Assembly: GCA_035373905.1 (NCBI GenBank)
Contig: DAOSOK010000028.1
Location: forward strand, 5,322-69,321
Length of the DNA: 64,000 nt
From: Candidatus Ozemobacteraceae bacterium
GTDB lineage: Bacteria > Muiribacteriota > Ozemobacteria > Ozemobacterales > Ozemobacteraceae
Direction of reading: 5' to 3'
Part shown: piece by piece, positions 1 through 8,139 of the stretch
How the letters are laid out: each line of letters begins with the position of its first letter
How positions within the stretch are numbered: the stretch's first letter is position 1
Program-made: the position numbers and the translations under genes
Notes under the pieces: model-generated
Database searches by the model: none
The model's input: only the letters and a program-made list of their open reading frames with translations
Told to the model about the DNA's origin: nothing

Positions 1-1100
1 AGCGGCTGGCCCGGGGCGGGGCGGGAACCATCATCACCGGGTTCGCCTACGTCTCCCGGCAGGGACGCGCTCTCCAGCCGTTCCAGGCCGGCATCGCGGG
101 CGAGGAGCATGTCGAGGCCTGGAAACCCGTCATCGAGCGGGTGAAACGGGCCGACCCCACCTGCCGGGTCGTCCTGCAGATCGCCCACACCGGCCGCCAG
201 ACCGGAAGCGCCGCGACGGGCCAGGCCGTCGTCGGGGCCGGGCCGGTGCGCTGCACCTATTTTCTGTCGCGGGTCCGCACGCTCACGACCGAGGAGACGG
301 CCGCGCAGGCCCGGGTTTTCGGAGACGCCTGCGAGCGCGCCGCCCGCGCCGGGTTCGACGCCGTGCAGATCCATGCCGCCCACGGCTATCTCATTCACCA
401 GTTTCTTTCGCCGTACACCAATCGTCGACGGGACCGGTACGGCGGCGACCGTTCGCTCTTCCTGAAGGAAGTCCTGTGCGAGGCCCGGTCGCGCACCGAC
501 ATCCCGATCCTGCTCAAGATGAGCGGCGCCGAGGATCGTCCACGGGCCATCACTCCGGAGTTGACCGCCTCGTATATCCGTGAGATCGAGCCTCTCGGCA
601 TCGTCGATGCCATTGAGATCAGCTACGGAACCATGGAGATCGCCTTCAACATCATCCGCGGCGGGCATCCCCTCGAGCCCGTCCTGCGCTACAACAAGCT
701 GTTCACCCGTTTCGGCGAAGTATTCTGCCGGATATTCAAACACCTCATTTTCCCCTGGTACAAACGCCGATTTTTGCCATACTCTCCGGTATACAACCTC
801 GACAACGCGCTTGCCGTCAAGAAACTGGCCCAGTCGTCCATTCCCATTCTCGTGACCGGCGGGATCCGTACCGCCGTCCAGGTACGGGAGATCGTCGAAG
901 AACGCGGTCTCGACGGCGTCACCCTCTGCCGACCGTTCATCCGCGAGCCGGAAATCGTCGCGAAGTTCCGCGCGGACCCGCAGGCCGTCTCGCTCTGCAC
1001 CAACTGCAACCTCTGCACCGTTCATTGCGACAGCCCGTTTCCCCTGCGCTGTCATGCCGTGCCCGAACGCCGCGGATCGCCTGAAGGGCAGGCTACGTAA
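1..1100 (+). CDS. NADH:flavin oxidoreductase, Old Yellow Enzyme family (5' end outside window)
   Basis: The reading frame is open from the first bases and continues upstream of the window, so an internal ATG at 141 is not the real start. The segment GGAGTIITGFAYVSRQGR, just before that ATG, is the barrel strand typical of FMN-dependent Old Yellow Enzymes. Next come QIAHTGRQT, the active-site type HAAHGYLIHQFLSP and a phosphate-binding VTGGIR near the end. The C-terminus carries the cysteine cluster CTNCNLC plus a further Cys, as in the 2,4-dienoyl-CoA reductase branch that holds a 4Fe-4S cluster next to FMN. No FAD/NAD(P) domain follows: the protein stops soon after the cluster, so it is the short form and needs another electron donor or direct NAD(P)H. 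The RND exporter begins 6 nt downstream, so the two are probably cotranscribed. The substrate cannot be told. Confidence 0.88.
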   Translation, partial: RLARGGAGTIITGFAYVSRQGRALQPFQAGIAGEEHVEAWKPVIERVKRADPTCRVVLQIAHTGRQTGSAATGQAVVGAGPVRCTYFLSRVRTLTTEETAAQARVFGDACERAARAGFDAVQIHAAHGYLIHQFLSPYTNRRRDRYGGDRSLFLKEVLCEARSRTDIPILLKMSGAEDRPRAITPELTASYIREIEPLGIVDAIEISYGTMEIAFNIIRGGHPLEPVLRYNKLFTRFGEVFCRIFKHLIFPWYKRRFLPYSPVYNLDNALAVKKLAQSSIPILVTGGIRTAVQVREIVEERGLDGVTLCRPFIREPEIVAKFRADPQAVSLCTNCNLCTVHCDSPFPLRCHAVPERRGSPEGQAT

Positions 1101-1106
1101 CCGCTC

Positions 1107-3386
1107 ATGAAGCTCGTCGAACGTCTGGCCGAGATTCTGCTCTGGCTTTCCGAGCGATGCTTCAAACCGCTGGCGGTGGTTTTCTGCCTGGTCTTCGCCT
1201 GGTACGGCCCGGCCCTGCTCCCCCTGCGCGTCAACAACACCCTCGCCACCCTGCTCGAAAAGGACACTCCCGAGGAGCGCACCGACCAGGCGATCAAGAA
1301 GACCTTCGGCGACCTCGACGAGATCATGATCCTGGCATACCACGACAGGGAGCTGTTCACGCCGGCGAATCTCCGCCTGATCGTCGAAACGACGGAGCGG
1401 ATTTCCCGGGTGCCGGGCGTGCGGAACTGCTTCTCGCTCTCGAGCACCCCCTTCTTCCGCAACACCATGGAAAACGGCGAACTGGTTCTGCATTGCGCCC
1501 CCCTCGTCGAAAACGCGTCCTACACGGCAAGCGAATGCCAGCGGTTGAAGGCCGATGCCGTCAACAACCGGCTCTTCGTCAACAACATCATCTCCCCCGA
1601 CGGCCGGACCGCCGCGTTCAACATCGTCTTCGAGCCCGATGTGGAGCCCTTCGCCAAGGAAAACATCGTCCGCGCGATCCGCTCGATCTACGAGGACATC
1701 GCCCGGGGGGCCACCGGGCGGTTCTATTTCACCGGCATGCACGTCTTCATGGAAACCACGGGGACGATCATGCAGATCGACATCACCGTGTTCGCCATCC
1801 TCTCGATGCTGTTCCTGTTCATCGCCCTGCTGGCCATCTTTCGCCGGCCCGCGATGGCCTTCGTCGGCATCGGTTCCGCGATCATCGCCAACGCGCTGCT
1901 GTTCCTGACCCTCCACTTCCTGGGCCGCACCCTGTCTATCGCCACGACCCCGGTCCCCGCGATCACCATGGGACTCGCGCTGGCCTATTCCCTGCATATT
2001 CTGGCGGCCAAGCACGAGGGCAACCTCGACCACCCCGACGAAACCAGGGAGATCTTCGTCGGATCGATCTTTTCGGCTCTCACCTCGATCATCGGGTTCG
2101 GCACTTCGTGTCTCAATGCCATTCCGACCCTGGTCGATTTCGGGATCTACGCCAGCATCGGCACCTTCTACGCATGGCTGACGGCTCTTTTCTTCACCTA
2201 CCCCGTGATGCGCATGATTCGCCACCGTCCCCATCCCCGCTTCGCCCGCCGTTTCAAGTTCCTTCTCCGCCTGGCGACGGCGCGGTATCGCAGGGCGATC
2301 CTCGCGACCGCCGTCCTCTGCTTCTTCGCGGGATTCCTCATCCTGCGCATGGAAGTGCAGACCGACTATTATCAGTATTACCGCCAGTCCTCGCCGATGA
2401 CCCGGGCGGTCGACTTCGTCAACCGCACCATCGGCGGGCAGTATCCGATCGTCGTCGAGCTGGACACCGGCGCGCCCGACGGGGTCTATCGCAAGGAAGT
2501 CCTGCAATGGCTCGAGGGGTTCAAGCGCCAGTGCGAAACCCTGACCGGGGTCAACAAGGTGATCACCTATCTCGATCTGCTCAACGAAGGGTACAAAGCC
2601 TACGTCGACGACCTGCCGGCCGGCTGGTACGACGATCCGGCCAAGGTTTCGCAGATCGCCATGATCGTGCAGGACGCCAACGTCGACCTCAACGGCTATT
2701 ATCGCAGCGATAACGCCGACAAGACGCTGATCTTCGTCCGGACCAGCCACATCAACTCGGCCAATTTTCTCGCCATCGTGAACCGGATCAACGTCCTGGT
2801 GGCCGAGGCGCCCCTGCCCAATGCCAGGTTCAGGGTCGGCGGCACCTACCAGCGGTGCGTGAATTCCGCCAACAGCATGGCGCTTTCGCAGTTCCAGGGC
2901 ACCTTCTGGGAAGTCCTGGTCCTCTTCACCATGGCCTTCTTCATCATCTGGTCGTTCCGGCTGACAGTGATCGCCTTTCTCGCCAACCTGCTGCCGATCT
3001 TCGCCGTCTACGGCATCCTGAGCAGCCTCGGCGAGACCCTGAACATGGGAACGACGACCATCGCCTCGATTTCGCTGAGCATCGGGCTGGACGACACGAT
3101 CCACTTCGTCGTCCGCTACATGAGCGCCTACCAGAAGCTGCAGAACGTCTATCGCAGCACGCGCGAGGTCATCCGGTCCCTCGGCACCAAGATGATGCTG
3201 GCCTCGCTGATGATCAGCCTCGCGTTCTGCACCCTGGCCTTCAGCAACATCCTGCCGATCTTCCAGCTCGGCGTCTACACCGTGGTTTCCATGATTCTCT
3301 GCTTCCTGGCCAACATGTTCCTGGTTCCGGTCCTCATCACCATGAAAAAGAACCCGTCGTCGGCCGCCCCCACGGCGAACCGCTGA
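1107..3386 (+). CDS. RND superfamily exporter, MMPL type
   Basis: This 759-residue membrane protein has the duplicated RND layout: one N-terminal helix, a large extracytoplasmic loop (about residues 50-210), a block of helices with a sterol-sensing-like region, a second soluble loop (about 430-590) and a second helix block. The repeat-equivalent motifs AITMGLALAYSLHIL and ISLSIGLDDTIHFVVRYM are the fourth-helix signatures of this family, the second with the Asp pair used for proton coupling. Relatives export lipids, hopanoids or other hydrophobic compounds to the outer envelope. It starts 6 nt after the oxidoreductase and is followed by the ThiL-like gene 37 nt later. No periplasmic adaptor or outer-membrane factor gene is nearby, which fits the single-component MMPL/HpnN type. 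The cargo is unknown. Confidence 0.85.
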   Translation: MKLVERLAEILLWLSERCFKPLAVVFCLVFAWYGPALLPLRVNNTLATLLEKDTPEERTDQAIKKTFGDLDEIMILAYHDRELFTPANLRLIVETTERISRVPGVRNCFSLSSTPFFRNTMENGELVLHCAPLVENASYTASECQRLKADAVNNRLFVNNIISPDGRTAAFNIVFEPDVEPFAKENIVRAIRSIYEDIARGATGRFYFTGMHVFMETTGTIMQIDITVFAILSMLFLFIALLAIFRRPAMAFVGIGSAIIANALLFLTLHFLGRTLSIATTPVPAITMGLALAYSLHILAAKHEGNLDHPDETREIFVGSIFSALTSIIGFGTSCLNAIPTLVDFGIYASIGTFYAWLTALFFTYPVMRMIRHRPHPRFARRFKFLLRLATARYRRAILATAVLCFFAGFLILRMEVQTDYYQYYRQSSPMTRAVDFVNRTIGGQYPIVVELDTGAPDGVYRKEVLQWLEGFKRQCETLTGVNKVITYLDLLNEGYKAYVDDLPAGWYDDPAKVSQIAMIVQDANVDLNGYYRSDNADKTLIFVRTSHINSANFLAIVNRINVLVAEAPLPNARFRVGGTYQRCVNSANSMALSQFQGTFWEVLVLFTMAFFIIWSFRLTVIAFLANLLPIFAVYGILSSLGETLNMGTTTIASISLSIGLDDTIHFVVRYMSAYQKLQNVYRSTREVIRSLGTKMMLASLMISLAFCTLAFSNILPIFQLGVYTVVSMILCFLANMFLVPVLITMKKNPSSAAPTANR

Positions 3387-3422
3387 CCCGCTCATTCCCG
3401 ATCCCGCTTCGGAGGAGCCCGC

Positions 3423-4472
3423 ATGCATCATCTCGACTCGATCGCCGAATTCGCCTTCATCAACCGGATGGCGCAGAACCTGACCCATCATCCCGACCAG
3501 GTCAACAAGCGCCACGAGGCCGACGCCGAGATCCTGCGGCGCCCGGACGGCACCTTCTTGGCCGCCACCGTCGATACGCTGTACGAGGAGTATCACCTCG
3601 GGCTGATCCGCAGCCCCCGCGTCCTCGGCTGGAACCTCATCTCCAACGCTCTCAGCGACCTCGCCGCCGTCGCCGCCCAGCCTCTCGGGGTGCTGCTCGC
3701 CCTGACCATCCCGCCGGACCAGGATCACGACTGGACCCGCGAACTGTTCGAAGGGATCAATGCCGCGATCACAGGCCATGGGACCTGGTGTCTCGGCGGA
3801 GACACCAGTTTCGGCAGTCCTCCCGGGTTCTCCTGCACCGCCCTGGGAACGATCACGCGTCCGACCCCGCTTCTCCGCACCGGCGCAGGTCCAGACGACC
3901 TGCTGTACGTCACCGGGCCGCTCGGGGCGGGAAACACGCTGGCCATCGCCCACCACGTCTCCCGCGAACTCTGGGAGTCCCGGGAGAAGCAGTGCCTGCC
4001 CCGAGCCAGGCTCTCCGAGATGCAGGTCCTTCACCCGTTCGCGAAATGCGCCATCGACACCAGCGATTCCCTGGTGCAAACCCTGTCGATCCTCGCATCG
4101 GTAAACCACGTGGGCATCGACATCTCGCCCACACCCGATCTGTATATTCCCGAAATGACGGAACTGACCTCGCGCATGAACTTTCCGCTCTGGCTGACCA
4201 ACGTCCTCGGTCTCGGGGAATACGAGATCGTCCTGGCGGTCGGCCGAGACCGGGAAGCCGCGTTTCTGGCCGAAGCCGCGCGACACGCGATTCCCGTCAA
4301 GAAGCTCGGCGCCACCTCGCCCGATCCCGGCATCCGGATCCGAGACGGCGAGCGGGTCTTCCCCCTCGACATCCCCCACCTGCTGAACCTCTTCGGCAAG
4401 TGCTCCTCGCGGGAAGTCTACCTCGAAGCCCTGATCGAGTATGACCGCCGCCTGCGAAACCCATGCCCGTGA
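3423..4472 (+). CDS. ThiL/AIR-synthase-like ATP-binding protein (thiamine-phosphate kinase-like)
   Basis: At 349 residues it is the usual length for thiamine-monophosphate kinase. Family landmarks occur in order: an N-terminal acidic segment (DAEIL), ATVDTLYEEYH in place of the usual substrate/Mg loop, NALSDLAAVAAQP matching the NlSDiaAMGa-P motif, GGDTSFGS for the GGDt motif, and DTSDSLVQTL where the family normally has DiSDGL. The Gly-to-Ser change in that last motif and the replaced N-terminal motif mean the true substrate may not be thiamine phosphate; AIR-synthase-related proteins of unknown role share this fold. The start is set by a good ribosome-binding site (GGAGGAG, about 6 nt upstream). 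No other thiamine gene is in the window. Confidence 0.72.
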   Translation: MHHLDSIAEFAFINRMAQNLTHHPDQVNKRHEADAEILRRPDGTFLAATVDTLYEEYHLGLIRSPRVLGWNLISNALSDLAAVAAQPLGVLLALTIPPDQDHDWTRELFEGINAAITGHGTWCLGGDTSFGSPPGFSCTALGTITRPTPLLRTGAGPDDLLYVTGPLGAGNTLAIAHHVSRELWESREKQCLPRARLSEMQVLHPFAKCAIDTSDSLVQTLSILASVNHVGIDISPTPDLYIPEMTELTSRMNFPLWLTNVLGLGEYEIVLAVGRDREAAFLAEAARHAIPVKKLGATSPDPGIRIRDGERVFPLDIPHLLNLFGKCSSREVYLEALIEYDRRLRNPCP

Positions 4473-4610
4473 ACGGGCCCCGCTTTTCCAGGGCTCGACG
4501 GCGCGCCTCATGAGAACCACGACACTCTCCAGGTCGATATCTCGCGCTATAGGTCGCCCGACGGAGAAGCTAAAGAGGAAAATCCGGCCCTGCACCGGGG
4601 CGGCGGAAAA

Positions 4611-4619
4611 TGATATGCT
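4611..4619 (+). promoter_or_regulatory. Extended -10 promoter element for a probably leaderless dGTPase mRNA
   Basis: TGATATGCT fits an extended -10 (TG-N-TATGCT). The hexamer ends exactly 7 nt before the ATG at 4627, which would put the transcription start on the start codon. No Shine-Dalgarno sequence lies within 15 nt of that ATG, and no convincing -35 is seen. Inferred from sequence only. Confidence 0.42.
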
Positions 4620-4626
4620 GTCGTGC

Positions 4627-5739
4627 ATGATGAAGAACCTGATGACGGACGAAAAACTGCGGGAGCGGCGCGTTCCCCGGGAAGAGGACCTGCGCGGGCC
4701 GTTTCTGCGCGACCAGACCGCGATCATCCACTCCCTGCCGTTCCGGCGGCTCAAGCACAAGACGCAGGTGTTCTCGGCGCCCGAGAACGATCATATCTGC
4801 ACGCGTATGGAACACGTCATGCACGTCGCGACGATCGCCGTCTCGATCGTGCGCGGCCTCAACCGCCTCGGCTGGCAACTGAACGAGGAGGCGGCGTTTG
4901 CGATCGGCATCGGCCACGACCTCGGCCACCCGCCCTTCGGCCACGTCGGCGAGCACGCCCTCGACGCGATTCTCGGTCGGCACGGTTCGTCGTTCATGCA
5001 CGAAATAAACGGGCTCCGCGTCGTCGACGTCCTCGCGAACGACGGACGGGGCCTCAATCTCACCTTCGCCGTCCGCGACGGCATCGTCTGCCACAACGGC
5101 GAAAAGTTCGAACCCAGCCTCGTTCCCGCCGACACGCCGAACATTCCCGAGCACGTTCTCGACCGGAACGCCCGGCCCTCGACCTGGGAAGGCTGCATCG
5201 TCCGATTTTCCGACAAGATCGCCTACCTCGGCCGAGATATAGAAGATGCTATAGATGCAAACCTGATCTCAGAGCAGGATGTCCCCGACCTCGTGCGTCG
5301 CGAACTCGGCAACCGGAACGGCGAGATCATCAACACGCTGGTCGTCGACCTGATCACCGCCTCGAGCGACAGCGGGGCCATTCGTTTCTCTCCCGAACGA
5401 TTCGCGATCATCAACGAACTGCGCCGGTTCAACTACGAACGCATCTATTTTCATCCGAAGCTGAGAGAATACGGCGCCTACATCGACGAGATCGTGGGCC
5501 GTCTGTTCGGGCATCTGCACGGACTCGCAACCCGGTTCGGTGCCGAGTATGCGCGCTACGCGGCGTCCCCGCTCCCGCTCGACCGGATGTTCGGCCATTA
5601 TCTCGAACGGATGGAACAGGCGTATCAACGCGAATCGGCCGGCCCAGAGCGCATGGCCGCCGATTACCTCTCGGGGATGACCGACGAGTTCGCCCTCTCC
5701 TCGCTCAGGCAGATCACGTTCCCTCCACCGATCTGTTGA
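4627..5739 (+). CDS. dgt: dGTP triphosphohydrolase-like HD-domain protein
   Basis: This is an HD-superfamily dNTPase that hydrolyses dGTP (or other dNTPs) to deoxynucleoside and triphosphate. RDQTAIIHSLPFRRLKHKTQV near the N-terminus is the family hallmark; RMEHVMHVATIA carries the first metal-binding His and GHDLGHPPFGHVGE the HD pair with the following His. FSDKIAYLGRDIEDA, near the middle, matches the second conserved helix with its metal Asp. The length (370 residues) suits the short-form dGTPase family. The frame is open back into the ThiL-like gene, but that upstream part has no family similarity. ATG 4627 is preferred because it follows a -10-like element by 7 nt; ATG 4615 and 4630 are alternatives. 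A role in dNTP pool control is inferred. Confidence 0.87.
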   Translation: MMKNLMTDEKLRERRVPREEDLRGPFLRDQTAIIHSLPFRRLKHKTQVFSAPENDHICTRMEHVMHVATIAVSIVRGLNRLGWQLNEEAAFAIGIGHDLGHPPFGHVGEHALDAILGRHGSSFMHEINGLRVVDVLANDGRGLNLTFAVRDGIVCHNGEKFEPSLVPADTPNIPEHVLDRNARPSTWEGCIVRFSDKIAYLGRDIEDAIDANLISEQDVPDLVRRELGNRNGEIINTLVVDLITASSDSGAIRFSPERFAIINELRRFNYERIYFHPKLREYGAYIDEIVGRLFGHLHGLATRFGAEYARYAASPLPLDRMFGHYLERMEQAYQRESAGPERMAADYLSGMTDEFALSSLRQITFPPPIC

Positions 5740-5741
5740 AC

Positions 5742-6176
5742 ATGGCGGAGCACCCGGCCAGCATGACGAATCCAGCGCGCAGATATTATATAGTAATGTG
5801 TATATTGTTTCTGGCCGTCTTTTCGTTTCCGACGCCGGCCGGTGCGCTGCCGCAACTGCCGCTCTCGATCGTGGAACGGATAGCCCCCGTATTCGATCTT
5901 CCGGCCGCCGAGTATGGGGGAAAGCGCGTCGGGTATCAATATACGGCGATCAGGATTTTTTCCTTCTCCCTGTTCATCATCGACAGCCAGCTCGTTTTGT
6001 ATGACGATGACAAGACCGAGGACCTCTCGGGCCCGGAGCTCGAAAAGATCGAAAAAACGTATGGCAACATGACCAGCAACATCCCGCTGTGGCTGAGGTA
6101 CCGGAACTCGTTCCTGATCCTGGTTTATATCTGCGTCTTTGTTTTCGTCCTCAAACGGCATTTCGCCGAGGAATAG
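5742..6176 (+). CDS. Small secreted or membrane protein with C-terminal anchor, unknown function
   Basis: The product is 144 residues from ATG 5742, with in-frame alternatives at 5763 and 5796. The last begins MCILFLAVFSF, a more natural signal-peptide start ending near AGA. After that come a soluble region of about 80 residues, a hydrophobic stretch (IFSFSLFIID) and a C-terminal membrane helix of about 20 residues (FLILVYICVFVFVL) closed by a basic KRHF tail. It starts 2 nt after the dGTPase stop, so it is probably translated from the same transcript. No family is recognised. The fit of hydrophobic segments and position make it more likely real than a shadow frame. Confidence 0.6.
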   Translation: MAEHPASMTNPARRYYIVMCILFLAVFSFPTPAGALPQLPLSIVERIAPVFDLPAAEYGGKRVGYQYTAIRIFSFSLFIIDSQLVLYDDDKTEDLSGPELEKIEKTYGNMTSNIPLWLRYRNSFLILVYICVFVFVLKRHFAEE

Positions 6177-6204
6177 CCTCTTGCCCTGGTGCCGACGTGG
6201 TTTG

Positions 6205-7086
6205 TCACTTTTTCTCTGACGAAGACGACGGAGATGCAACCAGCCCCGCGGAAGATATAGCAGAAAGGATATCTGCCATTGCCGTATCGGGAATAGACGC
6301 GACATCGGAACGGCCGACGGTATATTTCTGCATGCGAAGAACGATGCGTTCCCAGGCTTCCCGGGATCTGGAGGCTCCGCCAAGCGTGCGCTCACGATCG
6401 TGGCATCCGATGCAGTACAGGTCGATCGCATCCGCCCGGCTGACCGTCATGGCAGCTGGTTCCGAGGCTCCAGCCGCCGGAGTCACCGATACGACGGCGG
6501 TTGCGAGAATGGCAGCCAGCGCGGCGCGCGTATCTTCCCTGCCCCGAGCGCCGGCCCAGGCCATGGGCTCGACAATCTCGATCCAGCGCGGGATTTTTCT
6601 TCTGCCGAGCCCATCCACGGCGGTCTCGCGGTCATGGCAGGAGATGCATTCCCTGTTGAAGGCCGCCTGGTCGGGGCGTTCGACGACCTCGCCCGGCGTG
6701 AGAGACTGCCAGGCCCGAGCCGCCTGCAAATACGGCAGGATCATTCCGGCCGCGGCCATCGGAAAAAGCACGGCGAGCGCGTATCCGATGGGGTTCATCC
6801 GCTTCGGGGAAACGAGGACGTTCCTGCGAGCCAGGAATTTCATCGCGAACAGCACGAAGGCCAGCGCGCCGAACAGCGCATGCCCCCATGACGCTGTTCT
6901 CATCGGCACCTGATAATTGGAGAGGCGATCGATCATTCCGATCAGAAGGATCACGGCGGGAACGACGACAAGGCGCCCACCCCAGCGATGAAGCGGACTT
7001 GCCGGCCGCCACAGTTTTATCGCGCCGAGACAGAGCGCGCATGCTCCAACGATCCCGCCCACCCATACCCCGATATGAGGCACCAT
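6205..7086 (-). CDS. Membrane-anchored di-haem c-type cytochrome
   Basis: This 293-residue protein has about four membrane helices in its first 125 residues, followed by a periplasmic region with two c-type haem motifs, CISCH and CIGCH. The segments after the two haem sites differ, so this is not a simple repeat. The second motif lies in a context (LYCIGCHDRE...WERIVLRMQKY) typical of small mono-haem cytochromes that use a distal Met, and a suitable Met is present in that stretch. It lies downstream of the exported rubrerythrin gene on the same strand, but a hairpin terminator separates them, so cotranscription is uncertain. A GGGAGG ribosome-binding site precedes the chosen ATG. Its electron donor and acceptor are unknown; an envelope electron-transfer role is inferred. 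Confidence 0.78.
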   Translation of the reverse strand: MVPHIGVWVGGIVGACALCLGAIKLWRPASPLHRWGGRLVVVPAVILLIGMIDRLSNYQVPMRTASWGHALFGALAFVLFAMKFLARRNVLVSPKRMNPIGYALAVLFPMAAAGMILPYLQAARAWQSLTPGEVVERPDQAAFNRECISCHDRETAVDGLGRRKIPRWIEIVEPMAWAGARGREDTRAALAAILATAVVSVTPAAGASEPAAMTVSRADAIDLYCIGCHDRERTLGGASRSREAWERIVLRMQKYTVGRSDVASIPDTAMADILSAISSAGLVASPSSSSEKK

Positions 7087-7157
7087 CCGTCATCCTCCCT
7101 GTAACGCCCGCCATGATTCATCAGCAGGCAGCGAATATTTCGCTCCAGTCATGATAA

Positions 7158-7193
7158 ACGGCGTGGAAATGCCCAAAAGCATCTCCACGCCGT
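7158..7193 (-). terminator. Hairpin terminator after the rubrerythrin gene
   Basis: A perfect 10-bp inverted repeat (ACGGCGTGGA and TCCACGCCGT) with a 16-nt loop starts about 15 nt after the rubrerythrin stop codon on the minus strand. It is followed by a short T-rich stretch (TTTATCAT). Readthrough into the cytochrome gene is possible because the T-tract is weak. Confidence 0.65.
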
Positions 7194-7207
7194 CAGAAAT
7201 CAGTCCG

Positions 7208-7900
7208 TCAGTTCACCTTCTCGAATTTTTCTTTCGGGGACATGCAGACGGGGCATTTGTCGGCCGGAGCCTGTCCGGTGGTATAACCGCAGACGAGGCA
7301 GACGAAGAAGTCTTTCTTGCCGGCCTTCATGGCATCGAGATCCTTGAGAGCCTCGGCATACATCCTGGCATGGTCGCCCTCGACTTTGGCGGCGCCGCCG
7401 AACAGAACGACCGCCATGTCCTGCTTCTCGGTTTCGGCGGTTGCCTTGAACTCCGGATACATCTTCTCGGTTTCGTGGGTCTCACCGGCAATCGCGGCCT
7501 CGAGATTTTCCTTCGTGGTCTTCACGACCGGCGTCTCGAGCTTGGGCTCGGCCTTGCCGCCCTGCTTCTCGATCTCGGCCTTGAGATTCGCGGCATGAAC
7601 GCCTTCCGCTTTCGCGGCTGCGCGGAACAGGCTGCCGACGCCGAGATATCCTTCCTCGTCGGCCTTCTTCGCGAACTCCGTATATTTCGCCTGGGCGTTC
7701 GATTCGCCGTTGAACGCCGTCAGCATGTTCTCAAGGGTATTCCCCGCAACCTGTGCTGCAACCGGGGCCGCGGGAGTCGGTTCCGCCGGAGCGATGACGA
7801 CGTCAGGCGTCGCAGCGGCGTCAGGAGACGCGTTCTGGGCAAACAACGCACCCGTCATCAGAAGGGAAACCGCAAAAAGGGAAACCACGATACGTTTCAT
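7208..7900 (-). CDS. Exported rubrerythrin (di-iron peroxidase with rubredoxin domain)
   Basis: The 230-residue protein begins with a clear Sec signal peptide (basic MKR, then a hydrophobic run ending ALFA-Q), followed by an Ala/Pro-rich linker to about residue 52. The ferritin-like di-iron domain follows, with its Glu/His ligands in NGESNAQAKY, AEGVHAANL, AGETHETEKMY and VEGDHARMY. The C-terminus is a rubredoxin-like knuckle pair, CLVC...CPVC. Rubrerythrins reduce hydrogen peroxide using electrons from rubredoxin or NADH oxidoreductases and are normally cytoplasmic; the signal peptide here implies a periplasmic enzyme. The start is fixed by the signal peptide and a GGGAGTGAGG ribosome-binding region; the frame continues upstream without meaning. 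A consensus promoter and a dyad lie just upstream, divergent from the Rrf2 gene. Confidence 0.88.
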   Translation of the reverse strand: MKRIVVSLFAVSLLMTGALFAQNASPDAAATPDVVIAPAEPTPAAPVAAQVAGNTLENMLTAFNGESNAQAKYTEFAKKADEEGYLGVGSLFRAAAKAEGVHAANLKAEIEKQGGKAEPKLETPVVKTTKENLEAAIAGETHETEKMYPEFKATAETEKQDMAVVLFGGAAKVEGDHARMYAEALKDLDAMKAGKKDFFVCLVCGYTTGQAPADKCPVCMSPKEKFEKVN

Positions 7901-7933
7901 GTTCCTCACTCCCCGATTGAATTTTGTACAGGG

Positions 7934-7962
7934 ATAGTAACGTCTTCCCATTGTATAGTCAA
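7934..7962 (-). promoter_or_regulatory. Sigma70-type promoter of the rubrerythrin gene
   Basis: On the minus strand TTGACT (7957-7962) and TACTAT (7934-7939) are separated by exactly 17 nt. The -10 lies 33 nt before the ATG, leaving room for the ribosome-binding site. Confidence 0.7.
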
Positions 7963-7970
7963 TACTACAA
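7951..7970. promoter_or_regulatory. Dyad overlapping the rubrerythrin -35 (possible operator)
   Basis: The segment has perfect 5-bp outer arms (TTGTA and TACAA) around a 10-nt centre and nested GTAT and ATAC arms. It covers the -35 hexamer, a position where a bound protein would block the promoter. The nested GTAT...ATAC arms resemble those in the operator of the neighbouring Rrf2 gene, so common control is a hypothesis. Confidence 0.4.
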
Positions 7971-8077
7971 CCACATCCGTCCGCCGTCATTCACGATACA
8001 ACCAGACGAATGCCTGAATGACGCCCCACCACGCCAACTCGTTTGTGCCGATGTTGGTGAAAAAGAAAAAATTCCCG

Positions 8078-8106
8078 TTGACATCATTCGATTATTTTAG
8101 TATTCT
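8078..8106 (+). promoter_or_regulatory. Consensus promoter of the Rrf2 regulator gene
   Basis: TTGACA (8078-8083) and TATTCT (8101-8106) are separated by 17 nt, with the start codon 33 nt after the -10. It is the best match to the sigma70 consensus in the window. Confidence 0.75.
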
Positions 8107-8118
8107 AATACCAGAATA
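8101..8118. promoter_or_regulatory. Inverted repeat operator on the Rrf2 gene -10
   Basis: TATTCT-N6-AGAATA is a perfect 6-bp inverted repeat whose left arm is the -10 hexamer. A second, overlapping perfect repeat, GTATT-CT-AATAC, occupies 8100-8111. Such dyads on the promoter of an Rrf2-family gene usually mark autoregulation. The binding protein is inferred, not shown. Confidence 0.55.
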
Positions 8119-8139
8119 AAGCAATAAAGGATGTGCGCG

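Noticed and set aside
4441..4626. Upstream extension of the dGTPase frame
   Set aside because: It overlaps the ThiL-like gene and has no similarity to dGTPases; the -10 element fits ATG 4627.
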